Under the pieces are notes generated by a model that was not told the DNA's origin, searched no databases, and saw nothing but the letters and a program-made list of their open reading frames with translations. From a virus, in IMG/VR virus record IMGVR_UViG_3300042387_000462, positions 1 through 38,250 of that record: 38,250 nt of DNA. One strand, written 5' to 3'. This document shows, piece by piece, positions 21,902-29,496 of the stretch (position 1 is its first letter; the number at the start of each line of letters is the position of its first letter). The position numbers and the translations under genes are program-made.

Positions 21902-23401
21902 ATGGCTTACCTTTATGACCTGACGGACACTTGGAACGCGGCTGGAACTGTTTTCAACGCGATCAAGATGAACGTGACCAATTCCGCCTCTGCTGCGGGC
22001 TCTAAAATTGTCACCCTTCAGGTTGGCGCCACTGAGCGCTTTAGCGTCGATAAGGATGGTAACGGATACTTCCTTGGCACCGTAGATTCGATTGGTGCGC
22101 TCAACTCGGCAAACATCTACCTGCGCGGCAACTCTGGCACCATCGGCATGGCCGACAACAGCGCCAGCATTCTTGCCTACAACGGCACCGGCTCAGGCGG
22201 CATTACGAATGCGCTGCGGTTTATTACTGGTGCTGCTGAGCGCATGCGGATCGACACCAGCGGCAACGTCGGGATCGGGACGAGTTCGCCTGCTTCTTTG
22301 TTGGATGTTGCTGGGACAATCCGTAGTGGTGTCGGTGGTTCCGATCCCGGAACTGGGGCAGTATTTTACTTCGTCGGCTCCGGGGCTTTTCAGACGGTCG
22401 TAGGGGGCGCGGCGTTTGCCGTTAATACTGGAGCTAATAACGCCCGCGCTGAACGCATGCGCATCGACAGCAGCGGTAACGTCGGGATCGGGACGACTGC
22501 GCCGGGCCAGACGCTCCAGATCGTCAACGCGGGTAACTACCAGTTCCGCCTCGGTGCAGGCAGCACGTTCAACTACGACATCGGTCGTAGTACCAGCGAC
22601 GGCCTCCTGTACTTCTACGGCAACCAGTCTGGCTTCACCGGCTACGTCTTCAGTGGCGCAGACGGTGAGCGTATGCGGATTACGGGTAATGGTAGCGTCG
22701 CCATCGGAACTTCCACCCCTGTTTCTGGGCGCATCCTGACCGTTAATGGAAGTCCCACCTTTATCAGCGCCGGGTCAACCTTCAACATCGACTTGGATGG
22801 TTCGTCCGGGGCTAACGGTGTCGGTCTTGAAGCCTCGTTTGCTGCGGGTGGGTATGGCCCGCTGCGCTTCCGGACGGGTGGCGCTGAGAGTGCGCGGATT
22901 GACGCTAGCGGTAACCTGCTGGTGGGTAAAACCTCTACCTCTACTTCCGTGACCGGCTTTGTTGCATTGCCAACAGGCTTCACCGCGACCAACGCAAACG
23001 CCGAAGCTGGTGACATGAACCGGCAGAGCAGCGACGGTGATCTGCTCCTTTTCCGTCGCGCACAGACGCAGGTTGGTTCTGTGACTGTCAGCACGACGGC
23101 GACCACCTACAACACCTCATCCGACTACCGCCTCAAGAACGTAGACGGCCCGATCACGAACAGCGGTGCCTACATTGACGCGCTCAAGCCGGTTCAGGGT
23201 AGTTGGAAGGTCGATGGTAGCCGCTTTATCGGTCTGCTGGCCCACGAAGTTCAGGAAGTATCCGAAACGCAGATCGCCACGGGCGAGAAGGACGGGGAGA
23301 AGATGCAGGCGATGGACTACTCCGCGCCTGAGATTATCGCCAACCTGATCGCTGAACTCCAATCTCTCCGTGCCCGCGTGGCGCAACTCGAAGGGAAGTA
23401 A
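21902..23401 (+). CDS. Tail fibre with C-terminal S74 autochaperone
   Basis: The 499-residue fibre has repeats ending ERMRIDSSGNVGIGT or close variants (near nt 22225-22290, 22450-22495, 22670-22720, 22885-22920), the common repeat of phage fibres. The end is a peptidase S74 intramolecular chaperone: SSDYRLKN (S407, K412 being the expected catalytic pair), then FIGLLAHEVQEV, and a final coiled coil LIAELQSLRARVAQLEGK. Autocleavage before S407 would release about 93 residues after trimer folding. The 74 bases before the gene hold no clear promoter. Good SD is lacking. Confidence 0.9.
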   Translation: MAYLYDLTDTWNAAGTVFNAIKMNVTNSASAAGSKIVTLQVGATERFSVDKDGNGYFLGTVDSIGALNSANIYLRGNSGTIGMADNSASILAYNGTGSGGITNALRFITGAAERMRIDTSGNVGIGTSSPASLLDVAGTIRSGVGGSDPGTGAVFYFVGSGAFQTVVGGAAFAVNTGANNARAERMRIDSSGNVGIGTTAPGQTLQIVNAGNYQFRLGAGSTFNYDIGRSTSDGLLYFYGNQSGFTGYVFSGADGERMRITGNGSVAIGTSTPVSGRILTVNGSPTFISAGSTFNIDLDGSSGANGVGLEASFAAGGYGPLRFRTGGAESARIDASGNLLVGKTSTSTSVTGFVALPTGFTATNANAEAGDMNRQSSDGDLLLFRRAQTQVGSVTVSTTATTYNTSSDYRLKNVDGPITNSGAYIDALKPVQGSWKVDGSRFIGLLAHEVQEVSETQIATGEKDGEKMQAMDYSAPEIIANLIAELQSLRARVAQLEGK

Positions 23402-23403
23402 CT

Positions 23404-23736
23404 ATGGCTATTACCAACACTTGGACCGTTTCGCAGCTTGACTGTTATCCTGAATACGAAGGTGAACAGGACGTTGTATTCGCGTGCCACTGGCGACTTA
23501 ACGCCACTGACGGCACCTACAACGGCTCAGCCTACGGCTCGATTGGCCTGACGCTGGACCCGGATGCTGACTTTGTGTCTTTCGCCGACCTGACCGAAGA
23601 GCAGGTTATCGGCTGGGTGCAGGACGCCCTTGGCGAAGAGCAGGTCGATGCCCTCGAAGCCAACTTGGCCAAGCAGATCGAAGATCAGGCTAACCCGCCG
23701 GTCGTGAGTCCGACGCTACCTTGGGCTGCCGCATAA
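23404..23736 (+). CDS. DUF7936-like tail-associated protein
   Basis: The 110-residue product starts MAITNTWTVSQLDCYPEYEGE and has VVFACHWRL and GLTLDPDADFVSFADLTEEQVIGWVQDALG. This matches the phage family I know as DUF7936, which is found after fibre genes. It may help fibre folding or be a small structural protein; the role is not settled. AAGGGAAG lies just before the start. The 3' end overlaps the first lysis-region gene by one base. Confidence 0.8.
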   Translation: MAITNTWTVSQLDCYPEYEGEQDVVFACHWRLNATDGTYNGSAYGSIGLTLDPDADFVSFADLTEEQVIGWVQDALGEEQVDALEANLAKQIEDQANPPVVSPTLPWAAA

Positions 23737-24008
23737 TGCTGCACGGCGCCCTAGCCTTGCTTATGCAGGCCGTTATCGGTCTATCCACCGGAAACTGGTG
23801 GGCCGGCGCGGCTTTGGGCGTTGGACTCTTCATTGGCCGCGAGCATGCCCAAGCTGAGTATCGCTGGATTGAGCGGTACGGCTTGGGCATTCGCGCCAAT
23901 ATGCCGTGGCACGGCGGGCTTCAGGGGCGTGTTTGGAATATTAAATCTTTTCTTGACATGATTATTCCTACCGCTTTAACTATCATTGTGGCAGTAATGG
24001 TGGTATGA
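23736..24008 (+). CDS. Membrane protein beside the holin, 90 aa
   Basis: The ATG at 23736 overlaps the previous stop (TAATG). The 90-residue protein has one hydrophobic segment near the start (LALLMQAVIGLSTGNWWAGAA), a conserved-looking GREHAQAEYRWIERYG and IRANMPWHGG middle, and a C-terminal membrane segment (IIPTALTIIVAVMVV). I recall such proteins upstream of holin and endolysin genes in many proteobacterial phages. It could be a holin partner. Function is inferred from place only. Confidence 0.72.
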   Translation: MLHGALALLMQAVIGLSTGNWWAGAALGVGLFIGREHAQAEYRWIERYGLGIRANMPWHGGLQGRVWNIKSFLDMIIPTALTIIVAVMVV

Positions 24009-24223
24009 TGAGCGACGACGACATCTGGAGGCACATTCCCGAAGGCGTCAAGCATCTGATTGATGCGCTTTCAGTTGGCACCATGCTGGGGACGCTGTTT
24101 CAGATGCTTCCTAATATCGCTGCACTAATCACGATTCTCTGGACGACCATTCGCATATTTGAAACCCGGACTGTGCAGGGTTGGCTTGGGCGGAGTAAAA
24201 CCAATGGCGAAGGCAAACTTTGA
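24005..24223 (+). CDS. Holin-like protein
   Basis: The 72-residue protein has the pattern HIPEGVKHLIDALSVGTMLGT, then LPNIAALITILWTTIRIFET, common to small phage holins. One or two membrane segments lie near residues 20-35 and 37-53. The C-terminus is basic and polar. It would open the inner membrane so that the endolysin can reach peptidoglycan. Start ATGATG overlaps the previous stop; the endolysin start lies inside its 3' end. Confidence 0.76.
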   Translation: MMSDDDIWRHIPEGVKHLIDALSVGTMLGTLFQMLPNIAALITILWTTIRIFETRTVQGWLGRSKTNGEGKL

Positions 24224-24752
24224 CGCCTGTCTAAAGGTAATCCTTCACCACGAAGGCGGCTATGTTAATCATCCCGCCGATCCCGGTGGCCGCACTAATC
24301 TTGGCGTTACTCAGCGAGTTTATGAAGAGTGGGTTGGTCACCCTGTATCTGAAAAGATTATGCGCGGCCTGACTGTCGATCATGTCAAGGCGCTGTACAA
24401 AGTTAAGTACTGGGACAAGGTTCACTGCGACTCTATCCCGGCGGGGCTCGATCTTTGCGTCTTTGACTTCTCGGTCAATGCCGGCACTGGGCGCGGGGCC
24501 AAGTTTTTGCAAAGGCTGGTTGGGGCTGTAGACGACGGCATCATCGGTCCCCGCACACTTTCGCTGGTTGACCAAACCGTCAGGGCTCGCGGCCTCGACC
24601 ACTGCGTGATGCAGTATCAGGATATGCGGCGGGACTACTACCGGCAGCTTCGCACCTTCGGCACCTTCGGTCGCGGCTGGCTGCGCCGAGTCGCTGAAGT
24701 CGAGGACGAAGCAATCAAGATGATCCCGCCAGCCGTTCGCGGTGGTGCGTGA
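24204..24752 (+). CDS. Endolysin, GH108-type muramidase
   Basis: The 182-residue protein is a glycosyl hydrolase family 108 enzyme: HHEGGYVNHPADPGG with the catalytic Glu at residue 17, then RTNLGVTQRVYEEW. The middle has the conserved LKVKYWDKVHCDSIPAGLDLCVFDFSVNAG-type stretch (read in pieces), and the last third a PG-binding-3 domain with VGAVDDGIIGPRTL. It cuts the glycan backbone. There is no signal peptide, so it depends on the holin. The ATG at 24204 has GGAG upstream at 24192-24195. Confidence 0.93.
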   Translation: MAKANFDACLKVILHHEGGYVNHPADPGGRTNLGVTQRVYEEWVGHPVSEKIMRGLTVDHVKALYKVKYWDKVHCDSIPAGLDLCVFDFSVNAGTGRGAKFLQRLVGAVDDGIIGPRTLSLVDQTVRARGLDHCVMQYQDMRRDYYRQLRTFGTFGRGWLRRVAEVEDEAIKMIPPAVRGGA

Positions 24753-25015
24753 ACCTGCCTCCTATTACAGCGCCTGATGGCCGGCGCGCTTGGGCGCTGG
24801 TTGCCCTCTGGGGCGCCGCCGCTGTCTTCACGGTGTTTGCCGCAGTTGGCGTCTATCTCAACCGCAGTAACGAGGAAAACTCGTTCTATCTCGCCTTGGC
24901 CGCTCACGCTCAAGTTTTGGCCGCTCTTTCCGCAATTGGCGCCCTGCTGGTTAAGCGCACGATCCGGGCCGGCAAGGATGGCGTGGAGATTAGCGATCAA
25001 GGGGACGCGAAGTAA
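24749..25015 (+). CDS. Two-span membrane protein in the lysis cassette, 88 aa
   Basis: The GTG at 24749 overlaps the endolysin stop. The protein has two membrane segments (about residues 14-38, ALVALWGAAAVFTVFAAVGV, and 47-68, LALAAHAQVLAALSAIGALL) with both ends predicted in the cytoplasm. It lies between endolysin and spanin genes, where second holins or antiholins are found, but no family is certain. The 3' end overlaps the spanin gene by one base. Confidence 0.68.
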   Translation: MNLPPITAPDGRRAWALVALWGAAAVFTVFAAVGVYLNRSNEENSFYLALAAHAQVLAALSAIGALLVKRTIRAGKDGVEISDQGDAK

Positions 25016-25527
25016 TGCCCATCGCCATAGCCCTAGACGCGGCCCTAGCCCTGTTCAAACGCTACCGCATCCTGATTGCCGTTGTCCCACTGGCCCTTGC
25101 GCTCGGCGTCCAGACATGGCGACTAAACAGCACCAAGGACGCGCTAGAGGATTGCCGAAACGATCAGGCTCGAATCCTTGCTGCCAGCGAGGTCAACCTC
25201 AAGGCTCAGATCGCTCAGCGTGAGAAGGAAAAGGCCGCATACCAGCGCGCCAATGATATTGCAGAGGAAACCCATGCCAAGGAACTTGCATCGGCTCACG
25301 ATAGCCTTGATCGCTACATCGCTGCTAACCGGGTGCGGAAAAACCATAGTGGCAGCGGAGCCCATTCCGCCGGCCAAAATCAAGATTCCGGCTCACGCGA
25401 AGACCTGCCCGCAGGCGCCATCTTGGTATCCGAAGCCGACCTGCGCATCTGCACAGACAACGCAGCCGGCGCAGTAGCGACATACGAATACTTTCAAAAA
25501 TTAAAACAGGACGGCTACGCCGAATAG
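25015..25527 (+). CDS. Inner-membrane spanin (Rz-like)
   Basis: The 170-residue protein has an N-terminal membrane anchor (ILIAVVPLALALGVQTW), then a long charged coiled-coil periplasmic part (LKAQIAQREKEKAAYQRAND and following) and a C-terminal ending EYFQKLKQDGYAE. This is the layout of lambda Rz. It pairs with the lipoprotein spanin encoded inside it to fuse inner and outer membranes in the last step of lysis. This marks a Gram-negative host. The start overlaps the previous stop (TAATG). Confidence 0.88.
   Translation: MPIAIALDAALALFKRYRILIAVVPLALALGVQTWRLNSTKDALEDCRNDQARILAASEVNLKAQIAQREKEKAAYQRANDIAEETHAKELASAHDSLDRYIAANRVRKNHSGSGAHSAGQNQDSGSREDLPAGAILVSEADLRICTDNAAGAVATYEYFQKLKQDGYAE
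25274..25477 (+). CDS. Outer-membrane lipoprotein spanin (Rz1-like), nested in Rz
   Basis: In another frame inside the Rz-like gene, an ATG at 25274 with GAGGAAA just before it starts a 67-residue protein. It has a signal peptide (MPRNLHRLTIALIATSL) and a lipobox LTGC with the cysteine at residue 21. The mature part, about 47 residues, is rich in proline and polar residues, as in Rz1. A nested Rz1 fully inside Rz is known from lambda and relatives. The combined signal, lipobox and site make this more than a shadow frame. Confidence 0.86.
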   Translation: MPRNLHRLTIALIATSLLTGCGKTIVAAEPIPPAKIKIPAHAKTCPQAPSWYPKPTCASAQTTQPAQ

Positions 25528-25537
25528 GGGGTAACCC

Positions 25538-26701
25538 ATGACATATTTTGACGACAGCTTGCTGGAGTTCGCGACTCCGCGTCAGCGCGAATATTTGCTT
25601 GCTTGGCGAGAGCATGGCAGCACGCGAGCGGCGGCAAGAGCCCTTGGGGTAAATGCGCGAAACATCATTCAAGCTAGGGAGCGGGTCCAGAAGAGGGCTG
25701 CCATGCGCGGCTTTTCGCCCCAGCATGATATGGTCAAGCCAGTGCCGGACGGCTTCGTCGTCAAGGGCGTCTCGACCTACTACAATGACGAGGGCAAGCC
25801 GACCGGACAGTGGGTTAAGTCGAGCCTGCGCCATGAGGCCCTGCTTGAGGCACTGCGGGACGCTGTCGATGCGCTGAAGGAAGACATTAACCCGGTTGCC
25901 GCCGTGGCTAGGCCAGCCCTGACTGAGGCAGCGCTGTGCAATCTCTACACTTTCACCGATTATCATCTGGGCATGCTCGCATGGCACCAAGAAGGCGGCG
26001 AAGACTGGGATTTGCACATCGCTGAAAATATCCTGATGCGCTCTTATGCGTACATGATTGATGCCTGCCCCAAAGCATCTCACGCGGTGATTAACATCCA
26101 AGGCGACTTTCTCCACACAGATGGCAAGACTCCCGTGACGCCTGCCCACGGCCACGTTCTGGACGCTGATAGCCGCTATCCCAAGATTAGGCGCGTGGCG
26201 ATCCGGGTTATCCGCGAGATGGTCCGCATTGCCCTAGAGCGGCACGATACGGTGCATCTGGTCATCGCTGAAGGAAACCACGACGAGGAGGGCACCGGCT
26301 GGCTCTCGGACATGATGGCGGTGGTTTACGAAAACGAGCCGCGCCTGACGGTCGATAACTCTGCACTGCCGTTCTACTGCCACCAGTGGGGCACCGTAAT
26401 GCTGGGCGTTCACCACGGCCACAAGGTCAAGAACGAGGCCCTGCCGCTGCTATTTGCTGCGCAGTTCCCTGAGATTTGGGGTGCAACCAAGCGCCGCGAA
26501 ATTCACTGCGGGCATCGCCACCACCGCGACGAAAAGGAATACAACGGGGTGACTGTTGTCCAGCACCCGACGCTGGCGGCAAGGGATGCCTACGCAGCGC
26601 GGGGCGGCTGGATTGCAGATCGAGCAGCTTGGGCCATTACCTATCACCGCGACTATGGCGCAGTGGGCCGGGTAATGGTCACTCCTGAGATGGTTCGCTA
26701 G
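25538..26701 (+). CDS. HTH-metallophosphoesterase
   Basis: The 387-residue protein has an N-terminal helix-turn-helix (STRAAARALGVNARNIIQARERV, residues 28-50) and a calcineurin-like phosphoesterase domain. The metal-binding motifs are in order: DYH (D141, H143), QGD (D190), GNHD (247-249), HHGH (292-295) and GHRHH (325-329). Such proteins occur in many phages and are sometimes called SbcD-like or exonuclease; the substrate is not known, though DNA is plausible given the HTH. It follows the lysis genes and ends the plus-strand late block. Its 3' end overlaps a minus-strand gene by 23 bases. Confidence 0.85.
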   Translation: MTYFDDSLLEFATPRQREYLLAWREHGSTRAAARALGVNARNIIQARERVQKRAAMRGFSPQHDMVKPVPDGFVVKGVSTYYNDEGKPTGQWVKSSLRHEALLEALRDAVDALKEDINPVAAVARPALTEAALCNLYTFTDYHLGMLAWHQEGGEDWDLHIAENILMRSYAYMIDACPKASHAVINIQGDFLHTDGKTPVTPAHGHVLDADSRYPKIRRVAIRVIREMVRIALERHDTVHLVIAEGNHDEEGTGWLSDMMAVVYENEPRLTVDNSALPFYCHQWGTVMLGVHHGHKVKNEALPLLFAAQFPEIWGATKRREIHCGHRHHRDEKEYNGVTVVQHPTLAARDAYAARGGWIADRAAWAITYHRDYGAVGRVMVTPEMVR

Positions 26702-26831
26702 ACTTTAAATAAATCTGCACTTCGTATTCCGCGCCCCGCCATTCCAGCGGAAGCCGGGCTAGGCAATCGGGCATAAAAAGCCTCAATCTATCTGCGTCAG
26801 CCAAGAGGCGTCTGCCAAGAAGAAGTGCCAT
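26679..26831 (-). CDS. Hypothetical protein, 50 aa
   Basis: This minus-strand gene starts at the ATG at 26831, with GAGGA eight bases upstream, and lies 11 bases after the gene above it. The product starts MALLLGRRLLADADRLRLFM, then PDCLARLPLEWRGAEYEV, with one cysteine and a helical, leucine-rich profile. It would be the last gene of the minus-strand block and overlaps the end of the phosphoesterase gene tail-to-tail. Not recognised. The ribosome-binding site and spacing are the main support. Confidence 0.55.
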   Translation of the reverse strand: MALLLGRRLLADADRLRLFMPDCLARLPLEWRGAEYEVQIYLKSSEPSQE

Positions 26832-26842
26832 GTCATCCTCAG

Positions 26843-27202
26843 TCAAAACCTGATCTCCTCAGGTTCCCACTCGTAAACATCAAAGCCAAAGTTGACCCAT
26901 ATCCAGTGGCGCAGTGCGGGGGTCACGGGCGCTTCACCATCAGGTAAATGCCAGCATAGACCGCCGGGCAACGGGAAGTCCTGCGCCGAGCGCCGGGAAT
27001 GGACGACGACGATACGCGTGCCCCCGGCGTCGCAATGCTGGTTTACCGAGTGACATTTCCCTCGTCCGTCGATCACTCCGAACGAGAGATGCCCTGAAAC
27101 GTTCGGTACCCAACTCGCATAGTTGTGCGTTGCACCAGACCAAGGGGCCTGGCCACTAGTCGGGAACGAATACGGGAGTACCTGTGATGCTGCCTGCCCC
27201 AA
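26843..27202 (-). CDS. Hypothetical protein, up to 119 aa
   Basis: An open frame on the minus strand that has no internal methionine; starts are TTG at 27202 or GTG near 27084. The C-terminal two thirds (VIDGRGKCHSVNQHCDAGG, LPGGLCWHLPDGE, LRHWIWVNFGFDVYEWEPEE) look like a real protein, with three cysteines, several histidines and a tryptophan-rich end. The N-terminal third may be non-coding. Base composition is richer in CG dinucleotides than the genes around, as for the next gene. Not recognised; it may be a horizontally acquired accessory gene. Confidence 0.42.
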   Translation of the reverse strand: MGQAASQVLPYSFPTSGQAPWSGATHNYASWVPNVSGHLSFGVIDGRGKCHSVNQHCDAGGTRIVVVHSRRSAQDFPLPGGLCWHLPDGEAPVTPALRHWIWVNFGFDVYEWEPEEIRF

Positions 27203-27231
27203 AACTCAGTTACCCCCCGAATGGCCGGGAG

Positions 27232-27507
27232 TCAGAGGAGTTCGGAAGACGGCGCGCGCGTCCGGCGGGCGTAATTCAGGGTTCCGCCTCGCGACTTCAA
27301 TTCGATGCCTTCGAGTTCTCGCATCGTTGCGCCTCGCGCCGGCTTGCGCAGAGCGCCGGTCACCCACGATCTGAGGCCGTAATCCTTGCGCCGCAGATAG
27401 GCTATCTCGCCCGGACCACTGCGCAAAACGCTGAGGAATACGGTCAGTACGACGAGCGAAACCAGACCAAGAAGGATCGCACCAAATGTCGCAATCAGAT
27501 CGTACAT
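27232..27507 (-). CDS. Small membrane protein, 91 aa
   Basis: The ATG at 27507 starts a product with one strong membrane segment (YDLIATFGAILLGLVSLVVL and TVFLSVL, residues 2-28), followed by a basic cytoplasmic tail of about 60 residues (LRRKDYGLRSWV, ALRKPARGA). The ribosome-binding site is weak (ACGGGACGG). The coding sequence lies in the high-GC, CG-rich stretch unlike the phage backbone. It could be an acquired accessory, for example a superinfection-exclusion protein; that is only a guess from its small membrane-anchored design. Confidence 0.48.
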   Translation of the reverse strand: MYDLIATFGAILLGLVSLVVLTVFLSVLRSGPGEIAYLRRKDYGLRSWVTGALRKPARGATMRELEGIELKSRGGTLNYARRTRAPSSELL

Positions 27508-27787
27508 TCGACTACCGTCCCGTGCTCGCCGCGCGCGCGGCCCTTAGACGCAAGGCACTGGTGACGCAATACGTCACGCTACAAACTCACGTGCGCGATA
27601 CGCAAACACGCCAGCATGCGTGCGGTTCCACTACATGACCCGAGTAAAGAAGACGTGACCTGCCCGCGCGTCGCTCGCATACGAAACACCCCTCCGTGGC
27701 TTCTTTGCCGAGAAATTTCCTCATTAGCTGGGCTTTCGCAAGAGAATTCGGATGAGGCCGGTCACGATTTTTGTCAGTACGGGTCAG
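27508..27787. other. Gap with an inverted repeat; no clear gene
   Basis: These 280 bases separate two minus-strand gene groups. GTGACG (27561-27566) and CGTCAC (27572-27577) form a perfect inverted repeat with a five-base centre, a possible operator or short hairpin. A 45-codon minus-strand frame starting with MRKFLGKEATEGC is present (about 27599-27736) but lacks a binding site. I see no strong promoter or terminator. Confidence 0.4.
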
Positions 27788-28096
27788 CTACACCGCCAGC
27801 CTGTCACCGGCTTCGATCAGGGCTTCGATGCGGTCGGCGGCTTCATCCGCTCCAGCCAGCATACCGTTCTCTGCGGCAACGAAAATCCCATGCTCGTATG
27901 TGTAGCGCAACCGCTCAACCAACTCCCCATCATCCCCGGTAGCGCGAGGGACAAGGTGGTGCGTCTCGCGCAGTGCTGCGAGGGCTGCGGTGGCGAGGCC
28001 TTCGCAATCTTCCGGGTTGTCGAGGTATTGCATAATGTCGCGGCGACACAGATGTTCGTGAACCGCCCGCGCCATCGCTTCGATCAGGTCACTCAT
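27788..28096 (-). CDS. Hypothetical protein, 102 aa
   Basis: Starts at the ATG at 28096, with AAAGGAA at a good distance upstream. The product begins MSDLIEAMARAVHEHLC and is helical, with RDIMQYLDNPEDCEGLATAALAALRETHHLV and an acidic alanine-rich end ADEAADRIEALIEAGD. It is the last gene of the coupled minus-strand train that begins at 29742. Proteins with this start are common among phage and prophage small proteins, but I know of no function. It overlaps the upstream gene by eight bases. Confidence 0.74.
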   Translation of the reverse strand: MSDLIEAMARAVHEHLCRRDIMQYLDNPEDCEGLATAALAALRETHHLVPRATGDDGELVERLRYTYEHGIFVAAENGMLAGADEAADRIEALIEAGDRLAV

Positions 28097-28262
28097 CTGC
28101 GGTTCCTTTCTGGCGGGTGGCTTCTTGATGCATATTCCACTGCGCAAACCGTATTGACGCCTTCATCCGATAGCCACGCGGCTGACTGCCGAGCAGGGCC
28201 AGCATGACTAGACCTTCGGCGATGCTGGCAAGCGCGATGTAGGCCATCCAAAGTCGTTTCAT
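28089..28262 (-). CDS. Small membrane protein, 57 aa
   Basis: The ATG at 28262 overlaps the upstream stop by one base (TGATG) and has AGGAG upstream. The product has one membrane segment near its start (WMAYIALASIAEGLVMLALL, residues 5-24) and a basic tail (GYRMKASIRFAQWNMHQEATRQK). The design is of an inner-membrane peptide with cytoplasmic tail. Not recognised. Its frame upstream of 28262 is shadow sequence. Confidence 0.66.
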   Translation of the reverse strand: MKRLWMAYIALASIAEGLVMLALLGSQPRGYRMKASIRFAQWNMHQEATRQKGTADE

Positions 28263-28510
28263 CACTCTGCTCCTAAGCTGGCGGGGCCGATCTGGCGGAT
28301 GGCAAGTGCTTTCAATTGGCACACGACATGCTCAAGCATTGGAAGCGCCTCAACTACAGGAATACTGGTGACTGCGGCCCCGCCGCCGTCCTTGCTTTCG
28401 GGCCGGACAGTGACCACAACATCGTCCTCGGCAAGACTAATGTTGACATAGCCAACGTATCCAGTGCTTGGGGTCGGGCCGGTGTATGCGGCTAAGTATT
28501 GTCGGGTCAT
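28262..28510 (-). CDS. Hypothetical protein, 82 aa
   Basis: The ATG at 28510 forms an ATGA overlap with the stop of the gene above, which decides the start. The product has a beta-rich first half (QYLAAYTGPTPSTGYVGYVNISLAEDDVVVTVRP) and a helical second half (VVEALPMLEHVVCQLKAL). It resembles small single-domain phage proteins of unknown function. No membrane segment and no metal motif. Confidence 0.68.
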   Translation of the reverse strand: MTRQYLAAYTGPTPSTGYVGYVNISLAEDDVVVTVRPESKDGGGAAVTSIPVVEALPMLEHVVCQLKALAIRQIGPASLGAE

Positions 28511-28692
28511 TTTAGACGCTCCTTTGGGGATTTGTTTTTCGGCTCGCTATTGCAGATCGCGCTAAGGGCTTCCCGAAAGTCGGTGATGACTTCCGATGCG
28601 ATGTGGCCAATTTCACAGTCCTCGGCGTCACGAAATGAGCGGAACCGCTTGCGACATTTCCTGCAAGACCAACTTGTCGATTGAATGGGCAT
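28507..28692 (-). CDS. Small zinc-finger-like protein, 61 aa
   Basis: The ATG at 28692 is preferred over the one at 28695 because GGAG lies seven bases before it. The product has WSCRKCRKRFRSFRDAEDCEIGH: C-x2-C followed 13-15 residues later by C and H, a layout close to a C2H2-type or CCCH zinc site. The C-terminus is basic. It might bind nucleic acid or a host protein. It is coupled to neighbours at both ends. Confidence 0.66.
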   Translation of the reverse strand: MPIQSTSWSCRKCRKRFRSFRDAEDCEIGHIASEVITDFREALSAICNSEPKNKSPKERLK

Positions 28693-28988
28693 CATCCTTC
28701 TCCCTTCAATGCTGCGGGGTCGGTCTGGCGGATGGCGGTGGCGGTCAGTTCTAGCGCATTGCAGATGCCAACTTGGCGAGCGTTCCACGCACCCTCCGGC
28801 CAGTCTTCCGGCCTTTTTAGCGCCCGTTGCGTTATGGCGCGTTGGTCCGCCACCTTCGCAGCCGCCTCTAGTGCCATCTTGGCACCTTCGATCCGGGCGC
28901 GGGCGATGGCAGCGTCAAACTCGGCGATGGGCTTCATTTCCTGCCAGCCCTCACGATCCGCTTGCGTTACGGTCACTGGTCCGGTCAT
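28692..28988 (-). CDS. Hypothetical protein, 98 aa
   Basis: The start at 28988 forms an ATGA overlap with the gene above. The product is helical, with EFDAAIARARIEGAKMALEAAAKVADQRAI and a C-terminal helix VGICNALELTATAIRQ. This pattern, an alanine-rich helix followed by a short linker and another helix, is common in phage mini-proteins encoded near NinX-like or DUF551-like genes. I do not assign a family. It has one cysteine. Confidence 0.68.
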   Translation of the reverse strand: MTGPVTVTQADREGWQEMKPIAEFDAAIARARIEGAKMALEAAAKVADQRAITQRALKRPEDWPEGAWNARQVGICNALELTATAIRQTDPAALKGEG

Positions 28989-29212
28989 TTCAAATGCTCC
29001 GCGCGCTCGATGGCGTCAGCCAACTGGGGCTTACCGATCCGGCGCAGCCATGCTGCGACCGCAGCGCGCTCGGTCTGCGCGGTGTGCTTCCGTTCCAACA
29101 TAAGTGCGGCTTCCTTGGCTTCCAGTGGACCATCGAACCAGAGGATGTCATCACCATCCCTGATCCAGTACTTCTCTTCCTTGTGCGACCAGTGGACGTG
29201 CGGGTTGCTCAT
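28985..29212 (-). CDS. Hypothetical protein, 75 aa
   Basis: The ATG at 29212 overlaps the upstream stop (ATGA) and has GAGGGG upstream. The product begins SNPHVHWSHKEEKYWIRDGDDILWFDG, a beta-rich start with several tryptophans and histidines, and ends in helices (AAVAAWLRRIGKPQLADAI). It looks like a small compact domain. Not recognised. Reading upstream to 29293 adds cysteines but has no binding site. Confidence 0.68.
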   Translation of the reverse strand: MSNPHVHWSHKEEKYWIRDGDDILWFDGPLEAKEAALMLERKHTAQTERAAVAAWLRRIGKPQLADAIERAEHLK

Positions 29213-29496
29213 TTCCCAAACCCCTCTTCCCAGAGTTCGATGGCGCGGATGATTGCACTCTCCGCATTCTCGACACTCATCGGCACCAAGCATCCGATCA
29301 TAGCCTCACGCGCACACAGCACCTTGCGATCCACAGGCGGCTTCTCGTAGCGTTCAATCATGTCGCAGAGGGCGCGGAACGGGCGGCTATCCTCGTAGAT
29401 GTTGTAACGGATGTAGTCAGCCACCAGTACGGAGCATCCACTCCGCTTCGCAGCTTCGAGCAGCACCCAGTCGGGCGGTGTTTGCTTGTCAGTCAT
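29209..29496 (-). CDS. Hypothetical protein, 95 aa
   Basis: The ATG at 29496 overlaps the stop of the gene above (ATGA), which decides between it and the TTG at 29508. The product begins MTDKQTPPDWVLLEAAKRSG and contains IEDSRPFRALCDMIERYEKPPVDRKVLCAREA in a helical context (the first I is from NIYEDS). Starts of the type TPPDWVLLEAAK are frequent in phage small proteins of unknown role. Three cysteines are present with no clear metal site. Confidence 0.7.
   Translation of the reverse strand: MTDKQTPPDWVLLEAAKRSGCSVLVADYIRYNIYEDSRPFRALCDMIERYEKPPVDRKVLCAREAMIGCLVPMSVENAESAIIRAIELWEEGFGK

Noticed and set aside
26914-27564. Plus-strand frames in the odd block
   Set aside because: Arginine- and proline-rich products typical of high-GC shadow frames; the minus strand has more protein-like products.
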